DNA from: Lysobacterales bacterium 15-68-25
Lineage (GTDB): Bacteria; Pseudomonadota; Gammaproteobacteria; Xanthomonadales; Rhodanobacteraceae
Assembly (NCBI GenBank): GCA_002279065.1
Contig: NCKB01000012.1
Location: forward strand, 1 to 64,000
DNA length: 64,000 nt
Direction: 5' to 3'
The translations under genes and the position numbers were made by a program. The notes below the pieces were generated by a model, which had not been told where the DNA came from, did no database searches, and worked only from the letters and a program-made list of their open reading frames with translations. Shown one piece after another: positions 52,307 to 59,172 of the stretch (position 1 is its first letter; every line of letters begins with the position of its first letter).

Positions 52307-52447
52307 ATGAGCTTGCGCTCCATGCCGCCGCTTGTTCTGGCGCTCGCCCTGTTTGGCACTACCGCCACAGCCGCCGTGCCCCAAAGCTCCCTGCCCCAGC
52401 CGCCAAAACTGGGGTCAGAGTGCACTTTCTCGGAAAGTCGACTCTGA
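52307..52447 (+). pseudogene. LprI-like immunity gene truncated by a palindromic repeat
   Basis: A 46-codon ORF: a signal peptide (MSLRSMPPLVLALALFGTTA, TA|AVPQ) and a Pro-rich start of a mature protein, aligned in position and upstream sequence with the intact LprI-like gene at 53262. From 52411 the sequence is the family-A palindromic repeat, which encodes the last dozen residues and the stop TGA at 52445. The LprI domain itself is missing. Best read as a third paralogue whose body was lost when the repeat arrived or by deletion ending at it. Confidence 0.7.
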
Positions 52448-52450
52448 CAC
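52411..52450. repeat. Dispersed palindromic repeat, family A full copy
   Basis: Arms GTCAGAGTGCACTTTC and GAAAGTCGACTCTGAC around a TCG loop, 16 bp each with two central mismatches. It ends two opposing ORFs: the truncated LprI-like gene (forward) and the PH-like protein gene (reverse). Confidence 0.88.
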
Positions 52451-52894
52451 CAGCTTTTCTGTAGCCGAGATCAATGCGGCCTCGAGCTCCCTTCCGTCGT
52501 GCAAATCGAACACCTTCATGTTGATGTCGAAGGCCACCGGTCGACCATCGACTTCCCCGTAAATCTCCAAGCGATTGGGTGGCCGACCAGATGCTGGCGG
52601 GTACTCAATTTTTCGCGAGATGGCCTTTATGTTTTCCAGCTTGATCTCGCGCTTTTTGGAAAAAAGCGACGTGTAGACCAGGGCTCTCTCGCGAATCTGC
52701 ACCGAAAATGATCTCCACCAGGCAAAGATCAGAAGGGCTACGACAACCATAACCGCGACGCCTCCCCAGCCGGAGTGATACTTGAGGGCCGCGTAGAGAA
52801 ACAGCGCCATCAGCGTCAATGCAAAGCCCTCAAAAACCGCCAGCATCGAAGGCGCCGCCGTAAGTTTCATGTTTCCCATCTTGACTGCTCGCAT
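52415..52894 (-). CDS. Small two-helix membrane protein with PH-like domain
   Basis: 159 aa. Two transmembrane helices (about 18-62) are followed by a compact beta-rich domain (VQIRERALVYTSLFSKKREIKLENIKAISRKIE is its first part, in shorter words: RERALVYTSL and KLENIKAIS) resembling bacterial PH (DUF304-like) domains. The last ten residues (SESTFRESAL) and the stop come from the family-A repeat, so the natural C-terminus has been replaced. Starts at 52894, 52879 and 52870 are all possible. Role unknown; its position beside inhibitor genes may be coincidental. Confidence 0.6.
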   Translation of the reverse strand: MRAVKMGNMKLTAAPSMLAVFEGFALTLMALFLYAALKYHSGWGGVAVMVVVALLIFAWWRSFSVQIRERALVYTSLFSKKREIKLENIKAISRKIEYPPASGRPPNRLEIYGEVDGRPVAFDINMKVFDLHDGRELEAALISATEKLVSESTFRESAL

Positions 52895-53024
52895 GCGCAG
52901 CTTTCGTCATCGCCCAAAACCGCGTCCTTGACTGCCGGAGCGGTCGGGCCAAAGCCGATTCCAGAAAAAGATAGCTCGGAGCTGACTTTCCCGCACTCCT
53001 CGGCTTGAACCATTAGCCGATAAA

Positions 53025-53046
53025 CAGGGGTCAGAGTGCACTTTCT
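53025..53046 (+). repeat. Dispersed repeat, family A half copy
   Basis: CAGGGGTCAGAGTGCACTTT then TC; only the left arm is kept. It lies about 90 bp before LprI cassette copy 2. Confidence 0.75.
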
Positions 53047-53136
53047 GCACTACCAGACTTAAACCGTCGATCAGCCGGCCGAGGTGTTCGCCGGCACTCC
53101 GCCCTCCCACCGCTGTCTCGATCATCCGATTCGCCC

Positions 53137-53261
53137 CCTCGCGCCATTCCCTTACGCCAATCCCCGAGCCCGCTCACGGTCCCGGTCACCGGCCGATGAT
53201 AGGCTCCTTCGCCGGGGAAGTCAGGATCATGGCCGAAAGCCAAGAGGACAAGGAAATCCAC
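53137..53261 (+). repeat. LprI upstream cassette, copy 2
   Basis: Second copy of the duplicated leader, ending in AAGGAAATCCAC directly before the LprI-like ATG; shows the same two conserved blocks as copies 1 and 3. Confidence 0.75.
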
Positions 53262-53777
53262 ATGAAGTTGCGCACTACGATGCCGTTTGCATTGGCGCTC
53301 GCCGCAATCACCACCGCCTCCGCTGCAACGCTCCCGACTGCATCGCCCCCGGCGCTCAGCCAACCGGAAGTCATCAACGGCGTCGCCATCAGATCCGGGA
53401 TCGAGCGGCTCTCCTATATCTCTCTGCGCTACTACGGCATCCGTCCCGCCTACGAGGCATGCATCAAGCAGAGCCAGGGGGCCCTACCGGCGCGGCAAGA
53501 CTGCGCCGACGCGGAGTTCGCCTATCAGGATGCTCGCCTCAATCGGATCTACAAGTCGCTGCTGGCGAATCTGACCCGCTTGGACAAGCACGCCGCCATC
53601 GAAGCTCAACGCGCGTGGCTGACGTTCCGCGACAAGGACTGTTCCGCCCGGGCAGGACGCTTCGGATCGGATGCCGGTCCGGCGACGGAATCGACTTGCC
53701 GCATGGAGAGCACGGCTTACCGCGCACAGCAATTGGATGACTGGCGGAACACCCTCGCGAAGCAGCCATCGCGCTGA
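53262..53777 (+). CDS. LprI-like (DUF1311) lysozyme inhibitor, probable X-T4SS immunity protein
   Basis: 171 aa. The ATG at 53262 has AAGGA upstream and begins a signal peptide (TTASA|AT). The mature domain has the DUF1311/LprI pattern: C.D.EFAYQDARLNRIYKSLLANL, then HAAIEAQRAWLTFRDKDCSA, ending CRMESTAYRAQQLDDW, with paired Cys. LprI-type proteins inhibit lysozymes in the periplasm. The next gene, 28 bp downstream, encodes a peptidoglycan-targeting effector, so this is most likely its immunity protein (inference from gene order and family). Confidence 0.85.
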   Translation: MKLRTTMPFALALAAITTASAATLPTASPPALSQPEVINGVAIRSGIERLSYISLRYYGIRPAYEACIKQSQGALPARQDCADAEFAYQDARLNRIYKSLLANLTRLDKHAAIEAQRAWLTFRDKDCSARAGRFGSDAGPATESTCRMESTAYRAQQLDDWRNTLAKQPSR

Positions 53778-53805
53778 ACTGGCTCACCGATAAAGGGACT
53801 TTGAA

Positions 53806-55353
53806 ATGAGCGACAGGAGATTTTCTGGCGGCGACGCCTTCCCGCAAGACTCCATGGAGTACCGCACCTATCTGATCATGATGAAGAGCGAACTGCGCAA
53901 TGGTGCAGGCGCATACCAGATGAGCAATGCGGTGTCTGCCCGCAGCGGCCCCAGCTTCGGTCCATTCCAGTACGACATTGGGGCAAACCAAGACGGGCGC
54001 GACCTGCTCGAATCGATCGCGGAAAGTGCCACCGACGCCCAGGGCCATCGCATCCTTAGCGATACGGAGCTGACGAGCATCAAGGGTCACTTCTACAAGC
54101 CATTCAGCGACTTCACGGCTGCCGACAGCGCGCTTTACGATCAATTGAAACCCAAGCTCGATGCCGCACTCAGCTCGGACACAGGCATCAAGGCCATCGA
54201 CGCCGACTTCGTACCGAAAGTGCAACAAAAGGTCGCTGCGATGAATGCCATCGTCGATGGCATTCCGGAGGGGCCCAACAAGACCTTCATGAGTGACAGT
54301 GATGTCGCCAAGCTCATCGTTATCGACACGAAAAACCAATACGGCAGTGCGGTCAACGACGGCCTGAAGAAGTTCATCAGCATGACGAGTACCGATGCCG
54401 CGATGGACATGCCTGGCCGCGACCAAGGCACCACAATCAAGGTGGATGGTGCGTTCGGACTGGATGACATGGTGCGGTACAAGCTTGAGACCCAATACGG
54501 CCAGACCGACCGCGGCGCGAAGGATGTGCTCAGGCGTATTGCCCACTGCGTGGAGGCGGCGGGGGTCGAAAACGTCAAAGCCGGCTTGTCAGAAGAGGAC
54601 AAGGAATTCTTCAAGAGCGGACTTGAGAAGTACCTCAAGGACCACGGCCGCGATACGGCCATGCTCGATACTGTGGAGTTGAGGCCCCTCGCCAAGCTCG
54701 GCGGCCGTGAGCCGTTACTCAAGTTCGGAAGCAAGGGTGCCGCGGTGGCGAATGTCCAAAGGGAACTGGCCGCACTTGGCTACCAGCACCACGGTCACCC
54801 ACTGAAAGACGACGGCGATTTCGGCCCCACCACGCGCGGCGCCGTGGAAGACTTCCAGCGCAAGCACGGGCTCGATGTCGACGGCAAAGTGGGCAACGAC
54901 ACGGCCGAAGCCCTCAAGCACGCCACCCTGCAGCAATCCGCCCTCACCGCGCTCACCCTCGACCACCCGCAGCACCCAGGCCACCCGATCTACCAGCAGG
55001 CATTGGCCGGCATCGGTCAGCTCGACCAGGCGCAGGGACGCGCGACGGATTTCCGCAGCTACAACCTCTCCGGAGCCTTGGCGCTGGCGGCGCGCAAGGA
55101 AGGTCTGGAGCGGATCGATCGGGTGATCCTGAGCGAGGATGCTTCCCGTGCCATCGCCGTGCAAGGCGACATCCGTTCGCCACTGCGGCGGTTTGCGGAC
55201 GTGGATGTGGTGAGCGGCGTCAGCACGCCGCTGGCGCAGAGCAGCACGGACTGGTCGCTGTTCCAGACACCGGGGATGCAGAACATGCAGGCGCCTGGGC
55301 CATTGATGCAGTCGGCGGATATGCCAACGGCACAGCCGCCACTCCAGCGCTGA
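53806..55353 (+). CDS. Putative X-T4SS antibacterial effector: novel N-domain + PG-binding + XVIPCD
   Basis: 515 aa, no signal peptide. Residues ~1-295 form a domain I do not recognise, with KSELRNGAGAYQMSNA (Glu29 a candidate catalytic acid) and SGPSFGPFQYDIGANQDGRD, a pattern like lysozyme-type glycosidases. A PG_binding_1 domain (about 305-372: GSKGAAVANVQRELAALGY, DGDFGPTTRGAVEDFQ) follows. The last ~130 residues are an XVIPCD, the VirD4-recruitment domain of X-T4SS effectors (GALALAARKEGLERIDRVILS, STPLAQSS) ending in the typical Gln-rich tail. Likely a cell-wall-degrading toxin injected into rival bacteria. The LprI-like gene upstream is the presumed immunity. Confidence 0.85.
   Translation: MSDRRFSGGDAFPQDSMEYRTYLIMMKSELRNGAGAYQMSNAVSARSGPSFGPFQYDIGANQDGRDLLESIAESATDAQGHRILSDTELTSIKGHFYKPFSDFTAADSALYDQLKPKLDAALSSDTGIKAIDADFVPKVQQKVAAMNAIVDGIPEGPNKTFMSDSDVAKLIVIDTKNQYGSAVNDGLKKFISMTSTDAAMDMPGRDQGTTIKVDGAFGLDDMVRYKLETQYGQTDRGAKDVLRRIAHCVEAAGVENVKAGLSEEDKEFFKSGLEKYLKDHGRDTAMLDTVELRPLAKLGGREPLLKFGSKGAAVANVQRELAALGYQHHGHPLKDDGDFGPTTRGAVEDFQRKHGLDVDGKVGNDTAEALKHATLQQSALTALTLDHPQHPGHPIYQQALAGIGQLDQAQGRATDFRSYNLSGALALAARKEGLERIDRVILSEDASRAIAVQGDIRSPLRRFADVDVVSGVSTPLAQSSTDWSLFQTPGMQNMQAPGPLMQSADMPTAQPPLQR
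55021..55293 (+). repeat. XVIPCD-encoding direct repeat, copy 1
   Basis: Matches 58791-59063 over 273 bp without gaps, about 19 differences (about 93% identical), almost all synonymous. Encodes a 79-residue identical run in the two effectors. Confidence 0.9.
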
Positions 55354-55364
55354 ACTGAAGAAGC

Positions 55365-55391
55365 GAGAGGCCCGAGCCTTCGGGTCCTCTC
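55365..55391 (+). terminator. Terminator-like hairpin after effector 1
   Basis: GAGAGGCCCGA pairs with TCGGGTCCTCTC (one bulged base) around a 4-nt loop, 11 bp past the effector stop. No T-run follows. Confidence 0.55.
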
Positions 55392-55434
55392 GTGCGTCAA
55401 CTTCATGGGCAGCTAGTCGAGATGTTCCGCCCGC

Positions 55435-55731
55435 TTACGCAGCCGCTGCCAGGCGCTCGATCTTCTCGACAGCCTTCCCCAGAGCACGGTGTGCTTCTTC
55501 CAGATCGTAGTCTGCCTGCAGCCCCAGCCAAAAGCGCTCGCTGGTGCCCAGCGCCACGGCCAGGCGCACTGCGGTGTCCGCCGAGATGCCGCGCTTACCC
55601 AGCACGATCTCGTTGATCCGCCGCGGCGGCACACCGGCCGCGCGCGCCAGTGCGTTCTGGCTGATGCCCAGGGGAGTCAGAAACTCCTCAAGCAGCACCT
55701 CGCCAGGATGGATGTTGGGCAAAGTCTTCAT
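55435..55731 (-). CDS. higA: HigA-family antitoxin
   Basis: 98 aa. The XRE-type HTH of the HigA addiction-module family is clear: HPGEVLLEEFLTPLGISQNALARAAGVPPRRINEIV, written here in short as HPGEVL, SQNALARA and RRINEIVLGKRGIS, followed by SADTAVRLAVALGTSERFWLGLQ. It should neutralise HigB and repress the pair. Translated second, 15 bp after the toxin. Confidence 0.95.
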   Translation of the reverse strand: MKTLPNIHPGEVLLEEFLTPLGISQNALARAAGVPPRRINEIVLGKRGISADTAVRLAVALGTSERFWLGLQADYDLEEAHRALGKAVEKIERLAAAA

Positions 55732-55746
55732 GGTCGGCTCGTTACA

Positions 55747-56040
55747 TCAGTGGTAATCGACGATTTCCACGTCGTGGGCGTCACCGTCGATCCATCGGAA
55801 GCAGATGCGCCATTGGTCGTTGATCCGGATGCTGTACTGACCCTTGCGGTTGCCTTTGAGCGCTTCCAGCCGATTGGCCGGTGGAATGCGCAGATCGTCC
55901 AGGGTAGATGCGTTGCCGAGCATGCGCAGCTTGCGACGCGCCACCGACTGCATCCGGGCCGGCAGCCGCCGGGAAGGCGTTCCGCCCCAGATCTTTTCCG
56001 CTTCCCTGTCGGTGAAGTTCCTGATCACGAGCGAAACCAT
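55747..56040 (-). CDS. higB: HigB-family mRNA interferase toxin
   Basis: 97 aa. RelE-fold HigB marks: MVSLVIRNFTDREAEKIW, LPARMQSVARRKLRML, IPPANRLEALKGNRKGQYSIRINDQWRICFRW (key residues R..QWR..F). It cleaves mRNA at the ribosome. The ATG at 56040 fits the family start; a longer ORF upstream adds eight unlikely residues. The leader carries repeated ACGTTAT elements, a plausible HigA operator. It lies between the two X-T4SS modules, a usual place for stabilising TA pairs. Confidence 0.95.
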   Translation of the reverse strand: MVSLVIRNFTDREAEKIWGGTPSRRLPARMQSVARRKLRMLGNASTLDDLRIPPANRLEALKGNRKGQYSIRINDQWRICFRWIDGDAHDVEIVDYH

Positions 56041-56072
56041 AACGTTGTACGTTATATGACGCAAGACGTTAT
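56041..56072. promoter_or_regulatory. higBA promoter/operator candidate
   Basis: AACGTT palindrome at 56041-56046 and ACGTTAT twice (56049-56055, 56066-56072), 17 bp apart; on the reverse strand TATAAC could be the -10 box ten bases before the higB ATG. Repeated half-sites next to a TA start suggest autoregulation. Confidence 0.45.
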
Positions 56073-56203
56073 GGCCTGAGGAAGTGCCGGAGTCGGCTCA
56101 AGGCGCTGCAGTCAGGCTCGACCGGCCGTTCGGCAACTGAGCGTCACTGGGATGGCGGTGACGTGGAGACGGGTGGTACGCGCGGCCCGAACAGCGGACA
56201 AAC

Positions 56204-56229
56204 AAAAGGCCCGCCAAGGCGGCCCTTTT
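56204..56229. terminator. Orphan bidirectional terminator-like hairpin
   Basis: AAAAGGCCCGCC/GGCGGCCCTTTT, 12 bp with one mismatch and a 2-nt loop, A-rich before and T-rich after. It lies between divergent genes with no gene ending at it, and resembles the icmF terminator at 60098. Confidence 0.6.
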
Positions 56230-56235
56230 AGAACA

Positions 56236-56255
56236 CGGACCAGAGTGCACTTTTC
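56236..56255 (+). repeat. Dispersed repeat, family A half copy
   Basis: CGGACCAGAGTGCACTTTT, about 90 bp before LprI cassette copy 3, the same spacing as for copy 2. Confidence 0.65.
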
Positions 56256-56345
56256 GCGCTTACCTGACTCAAGCAGTTGATCTGCTCGCCGCGGCGCCCA
56301 CCAGCGCCACGCTCTTCCACCACCGCATCGGTCATCCGTGTCGCC

Positions 56346-56450
56346 CCTCGCGCCTTTCCCTTACGCCAATCCCCGAGCACGCTCACGTTCCCGGCCAGCG
56401 GCCGATGATAGGCTCCTGCGCCCTGGAGGTCAGGATCACAAGGAACGGAG
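56346..56450 (+). repeat. LprI upstream cassette, copy 3
   Basis: Most diverged copy. Both conserved blocks are kept up to about 56436; the last part before the gene start differs from copies 1 and 2. Confidence 0.7.
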
Positions 56451-56457
56451 TCGAAGC

Positions 56458-56907
56458 GTGCCGACAATCAGAACATTCGTCCCCCCGCTGGCTTTGGCGC
56501 TTATGGCCCAGGCGGCCACCGCGGCCGCAAGCGACAGCAGAAGCCAGGACATCAAGCGCCATGCCCCGCCAGGCATCACGGCCGCCTTCTATGCCTGCGT
56601 CGACAAAGCCGGCTCCGACACGAACGCCGCGTCCAACTGCCTGACCGACGAGCGCGCGCGCCAGGACAACCGCCTCAACGCCACGTACAAGAACCTGCTC
56701 AGCAAGCTCGCCCCAAAGGCCAAGGACCAATTGATCCATGCCGAACGCGCCTGGCTGAAGTTTCAGGAGGCCAGCGGCGCACTGGAAAGCTCTGTCTACA
56801 ACAGCGAGGCCGTCGGCAATCTGCAGGTGACAGAGAACGCCATCTTCCGCATCTGCAAGCGCGCCAACGCGCTGGATGACTACCTGTTCGTGGTGAACCT
56901 GCAGTAA
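56458..56907 (+). CDS. LprI-like (DUF1311) lysozyme inhibitor-family protein
   Basis: 149 aa from a GTG at 56458 with CGGAG eight bases upstream; this start yields a signal peptide (ATAAA|SD). The mature domain keeps the DUF1311 pattern NCLTDERARQDNRLNATYKNLLSKL...LIHAERAWLKFQEASG...FRICKRANALDDYL. Probably a periplasmic inhibitor protecting against a peptidoglycan-cleaving effector. It is 227 bp before the XAC2610-like gene, so module 2 may have two immunity proteins, or this one may protect against effectors not encoded here. Confidence 0.78.
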   Translation: MPTIRTFVPPLALALMAQAATAAASDSRSQDIKRHAPPGITAAFYACVDKAGSDTNAASNCLTDERARQDNRLNATYKNLLSKLAPKAKDQLIHAERAWLKFQEASGALESSVYNSEAVGNLQVTENAIFRICKRANALDDYLFVVNLQ

Positions 56908-57134
56908 CCACCGCCCCTCTCTTCATGGATGAAGACCATGCCCAACGTTGATACGCACGGCACCGACCGCACGGAAGCCAAAGATGGATGAACAGGACAC
57001 TCCGTCCGCTGCCGTGTCATCCGCATTGTCCTTCGACGCTTACCGATGATTGGTCACCCCTCGCTGCGCACAAAGATATGGCTGCCCACCTCTTTCGGCG
57101 AGAGACCCCAGGACCCCATTCCAAAAGGTTTCCC

Positions 57135-57803
57135 ATGCCCTCCACATCTCCAAACCAGCGGCCGATTACGTACCGCAGTGCCATCATCCTCGGCAAACTG
57201 CTCGCCGGTTGCAGCGCAGCGCTCATGGTTTTCGCGTGCAGCGCCTCGCCAGCGGACACCTCAACGACCGCAGTACCGCAGGACGTGCGCGCCCTGGTGG
57301 CTCCCACGGACACACTGCTTGCGTACAAGGCGGCCGACCTCTACGGGGACGGCTCCCAGGCCGCGGTGATCGTGGTTCGGCATCAAGCCAGCGAGAAGAG
57401 TGATTACGACTTCGACAGCAACCCGTGCGACCTGGTGGTGTTGCATCGGGTAAACGGAAAGCTCATCGAAGCCGACCACAGCACAAGGGCAGTGGACTGT
57501 ACGTACAACGACGCTGCGCGCCACGCGCCAGCGATGTCCTTGAACGACGACCTCGATATCTCCCTGGGGAGCATCACGTTCGTGAACCAGCAGAGGCACA
57601 GCTGGAGCAGCGTTGAGTTCGCTTGGTCGAAGGACAAAAGCACTTGGTACCTGCATCGAGCCACGGCATCCAACGCCGATAGCAAAAACAATGGCACGCA
57701 AACCACCATTTCGTATCCGAAGGATCTCGGATGGACGCCCATGTCATCCGTTGATCCAGAAGCCATCGCCGAAGATCTAGAGAAGCAGGGAAAGACAAAC
57801 TAG
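57135..57803 (+). CDS. Exported XAC2610-like protein, probable immunity for the GH19 effector
   Basis: 222 aa. AAGG precedes the ATG. An N-terminal signal region contains two possible lipobox cysteines (LLAGC at 22-26, VFAC at 33-36). The mature part has DLYGDGSQAAVIVVRHQ (Ca-site-like DxxGDG), CDLVVLHRVNGKLIEAD, and a beta-rich end with SITFVNQQRHSWSSVEFAWSKD. This order resembles XAC2610 of Xanthomonas citri, the periplasmic inhibitor of the GH19 X-T4SS effector XAC2609. The effector gene follows 15 bp downstream, as in that pair. Assigned from pattern and context; not confirmed by alignment. Confidence 0.7.
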   Translation: MPSTSPNQRPITYRSAIILGKLLAGCSAALMVFACSASPADTSTTAVPQDVRALVAPTDTLLAYKAADLYGDGSQAAVIVVRHQASEKSDYDFDSNPCDLVVLHRVNGKLIEADHSTRAVDCTYNDAARHAPAMSLNDDLDISLGSITFVNQQRHSWSSVEFAWSKDKSTWYLHRATASNADSKNNGTQTTISYPKDLGWTPMSSVDPEAIAEDLEKQGKTN

Positions 57804-57818
57804 TGAAAGGAGTTCGCT

Positions 57819-59123
57819 ATGCCACGTTTCAACGAGAGTTCCGCCCTTCTGTTCGAGCGTTGCATCGAAGCGGGTATCAACGCGCCCGCTCAACTTGCCA
57901 ACATCATGGGAAACGCATCGGTCGAGACCGATGGCTTCCGCACGATGCACGAGCGTCTGGGGTATTCGTCGGTGGACAACGTCATCGGTGCAGTGAAGAG
58001 CGCCGCGGTGCGATACACGCGTGACGAGATCCAGGCGGCGGTCGACAGCCACGATCCAAAAGAAGTGGCGAAGGTGCTTTACGAAGGCCGCGCCGACTTG
58101 GGCAACAACACGCCCGGCGATGGCTACAGGTTCCATGGCCGGGGTTACTTTCAGTACACCGGCCGGGACAACTACACCACGTTCGGCAACAAATTCGGGG
58201 TCGATCTTGCAAACAACCCTGACCAAGCGGCCGATCCGGAGACGGCGGCGAAACTCGCCATCGCCTATTGGAAGGACAAGGTCCCGGAGAAATATCGAGA
58301 AGACGCCAAGCACGCAGGCGCCATCATCAATGGCGGACCGAACGGGGCGGAAGCACGCGTGACGCAGTCGAAACACTGGAAAGAAACGATCTCGCAGGAA
58401 CTCGTCGACAGCGTCAAAGAAGGGAAGCTGAGCGTTGGTCAGCTCGCGACCCTCGGTGTCGGTAGCACGGTGCGCAAGGGCGATCACGGTACCGAGGTAA
58501 AACGGTTGCAAACCAACCTCCGCCAACTCGGATACACCGATGACCACGGCCAAGCGTTGCATCTAGATGGTGACTTTGGCCCCACGACGCTCAACGCAGT
58601 CAAGACATTCCAGCGCGACCACGGGCTCTCCGATGACGGCATAGCCGGCGCAGACACTCAACGTGCGCTCATGCATGAGGCAATCCAGCACATCACCCTG
58701 CAAGAGTCCGCCCTAACCGCGCTCACCCTCGACCAGTCCCAACACCCCGGCCACTCAATGTTCCAGCAGGCGCTGAGCAGCATCTGCGAGCTCGACCAGG
58801 CGCAGGGACGTGCGACGGATTTCCGCAGCTACAACCTCTCCGGCGCGCTGGCGCTGGCGGCGCGCAAGGAAGGTCTGGAGCGGATCGACCGAGTAATCCT
58901 GAGCGAGGATGCCTCGCGTGCCATCGCGGTGCAGGGCGACATCCGCTCGCCGCTGCGGCGGTTTGCCGACGTGGATGTAGTGAGCGGCGTCAGCACGCCG
59001 CTGGCGCAGAGCAGCACGGATTGGTCGCAGTTCCAGACGCCAGGGATGCAGAACATGCAGGCGCCAACGCCGTTGATGCAGTCGACGGATGTGCAGATGG
59101 CGCAACCGCTGATGCAGCGATGA
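57819..59123 (+). CDS. X-T4SS antibacterial effector: GH19 lysozyme + PG-binding + XVIPCD
   Basis: 434 aa, no signal peptide. The GH19 domain (about 1-200) has ANIMGNASVETDGFRTMHERLGYSS with the candidate catalytic pair Glu36 and Glu45, then EGRADLGNNTPGDGYRFHGRGYFQYTGRDNY, written here as GRADLGN and GYRFHGRGYFQYTGR. A PG_binding_1 domain (about 218-284: GDHGTEVKRLQTNLRQLGY, DGDFGPTTLNAVKTFQ) and a C-terminal XVIPCD (about 300-434) with Gln-rich tail follow. Domain order equals that of the X. citri effector XAC2609. It should be recruited to the X-T4SS coupling protein and degrade peptidoglycan of rivals. AAAGGAG precedes the ATG. Confidence 0.9.
   Translation: MPRFNESSALLFERCIEAGINAPAQLANIMGNASVETDGFRTMHERLGYSSVDNVIGAVKSAAVRYTRDEIQAAVDSHDPKEVAKVLYEGRADLGNNTPGDGYRFHGRGYFQYTGRDNYTTFGNKFGVDLANNPDQAADPETAAKLAIAYWKDKVPEKYREDAKHAGAIINGGPNGAEARVTQSKHWKETISQELVDSVKEGKLSVGQLATLGVGSTVRKGDHGTEVKRLQTNLRQLGYTDDHGQALHLDGDFGPTTLNAVKTFQRDHGLSDDGIAGADTQRALMHEAIQHITLQESALTALTLDQSQHPGHSMFQQALSSICELDQAQGRATDFRSYNLSGALALAARKEGLERIDRVILSEDASRAIAVQGDIRSPLRRFADVDVVSGVSTPLAQSSTDWSQFQTPGMQNMQAPTPLMQSTDVQMAQPLMQR
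58791..59063 (+). repeat. XVIPCD-encoding direct repeat, copy 2
   Basis: See 55021-55293; about 93% identical over 273 bp. Confidence 0.9.
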
Positions 59124-59155
59124 AAAGAGGCCCGGCGATGCCGGGCCTCTTTGTG
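59124..59155 (+). terminator. Rho-independent terminator after effector 2
   Basis: Perfect 13-bp stem AAAGAGGCCCGGC/GCCGGGCCTCTTT with loop GAT, directly after the stop; the last Ts of the stem and TTGTG give a short U-tract. Confidence 0.85.
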
Positions 59156-59172
59156 TGGATCAAGCTAGCTGG

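Noticed and set aside
52332-52562. 76-codon forward ORF overlapping the truncated LprI-like gene
   Set aside because: Out of frame with the signal peptide and antisense to the PH-like protein; no recognisable feature.
53196-53261. Upstream in-frame ATGs (53196, 53229) as start of the LprI-like gene
   Set aside because: They would put a hydrophilic stretch before the signal peptide; the ATG at 53262 has AAGGA and an ideal signal peptide.
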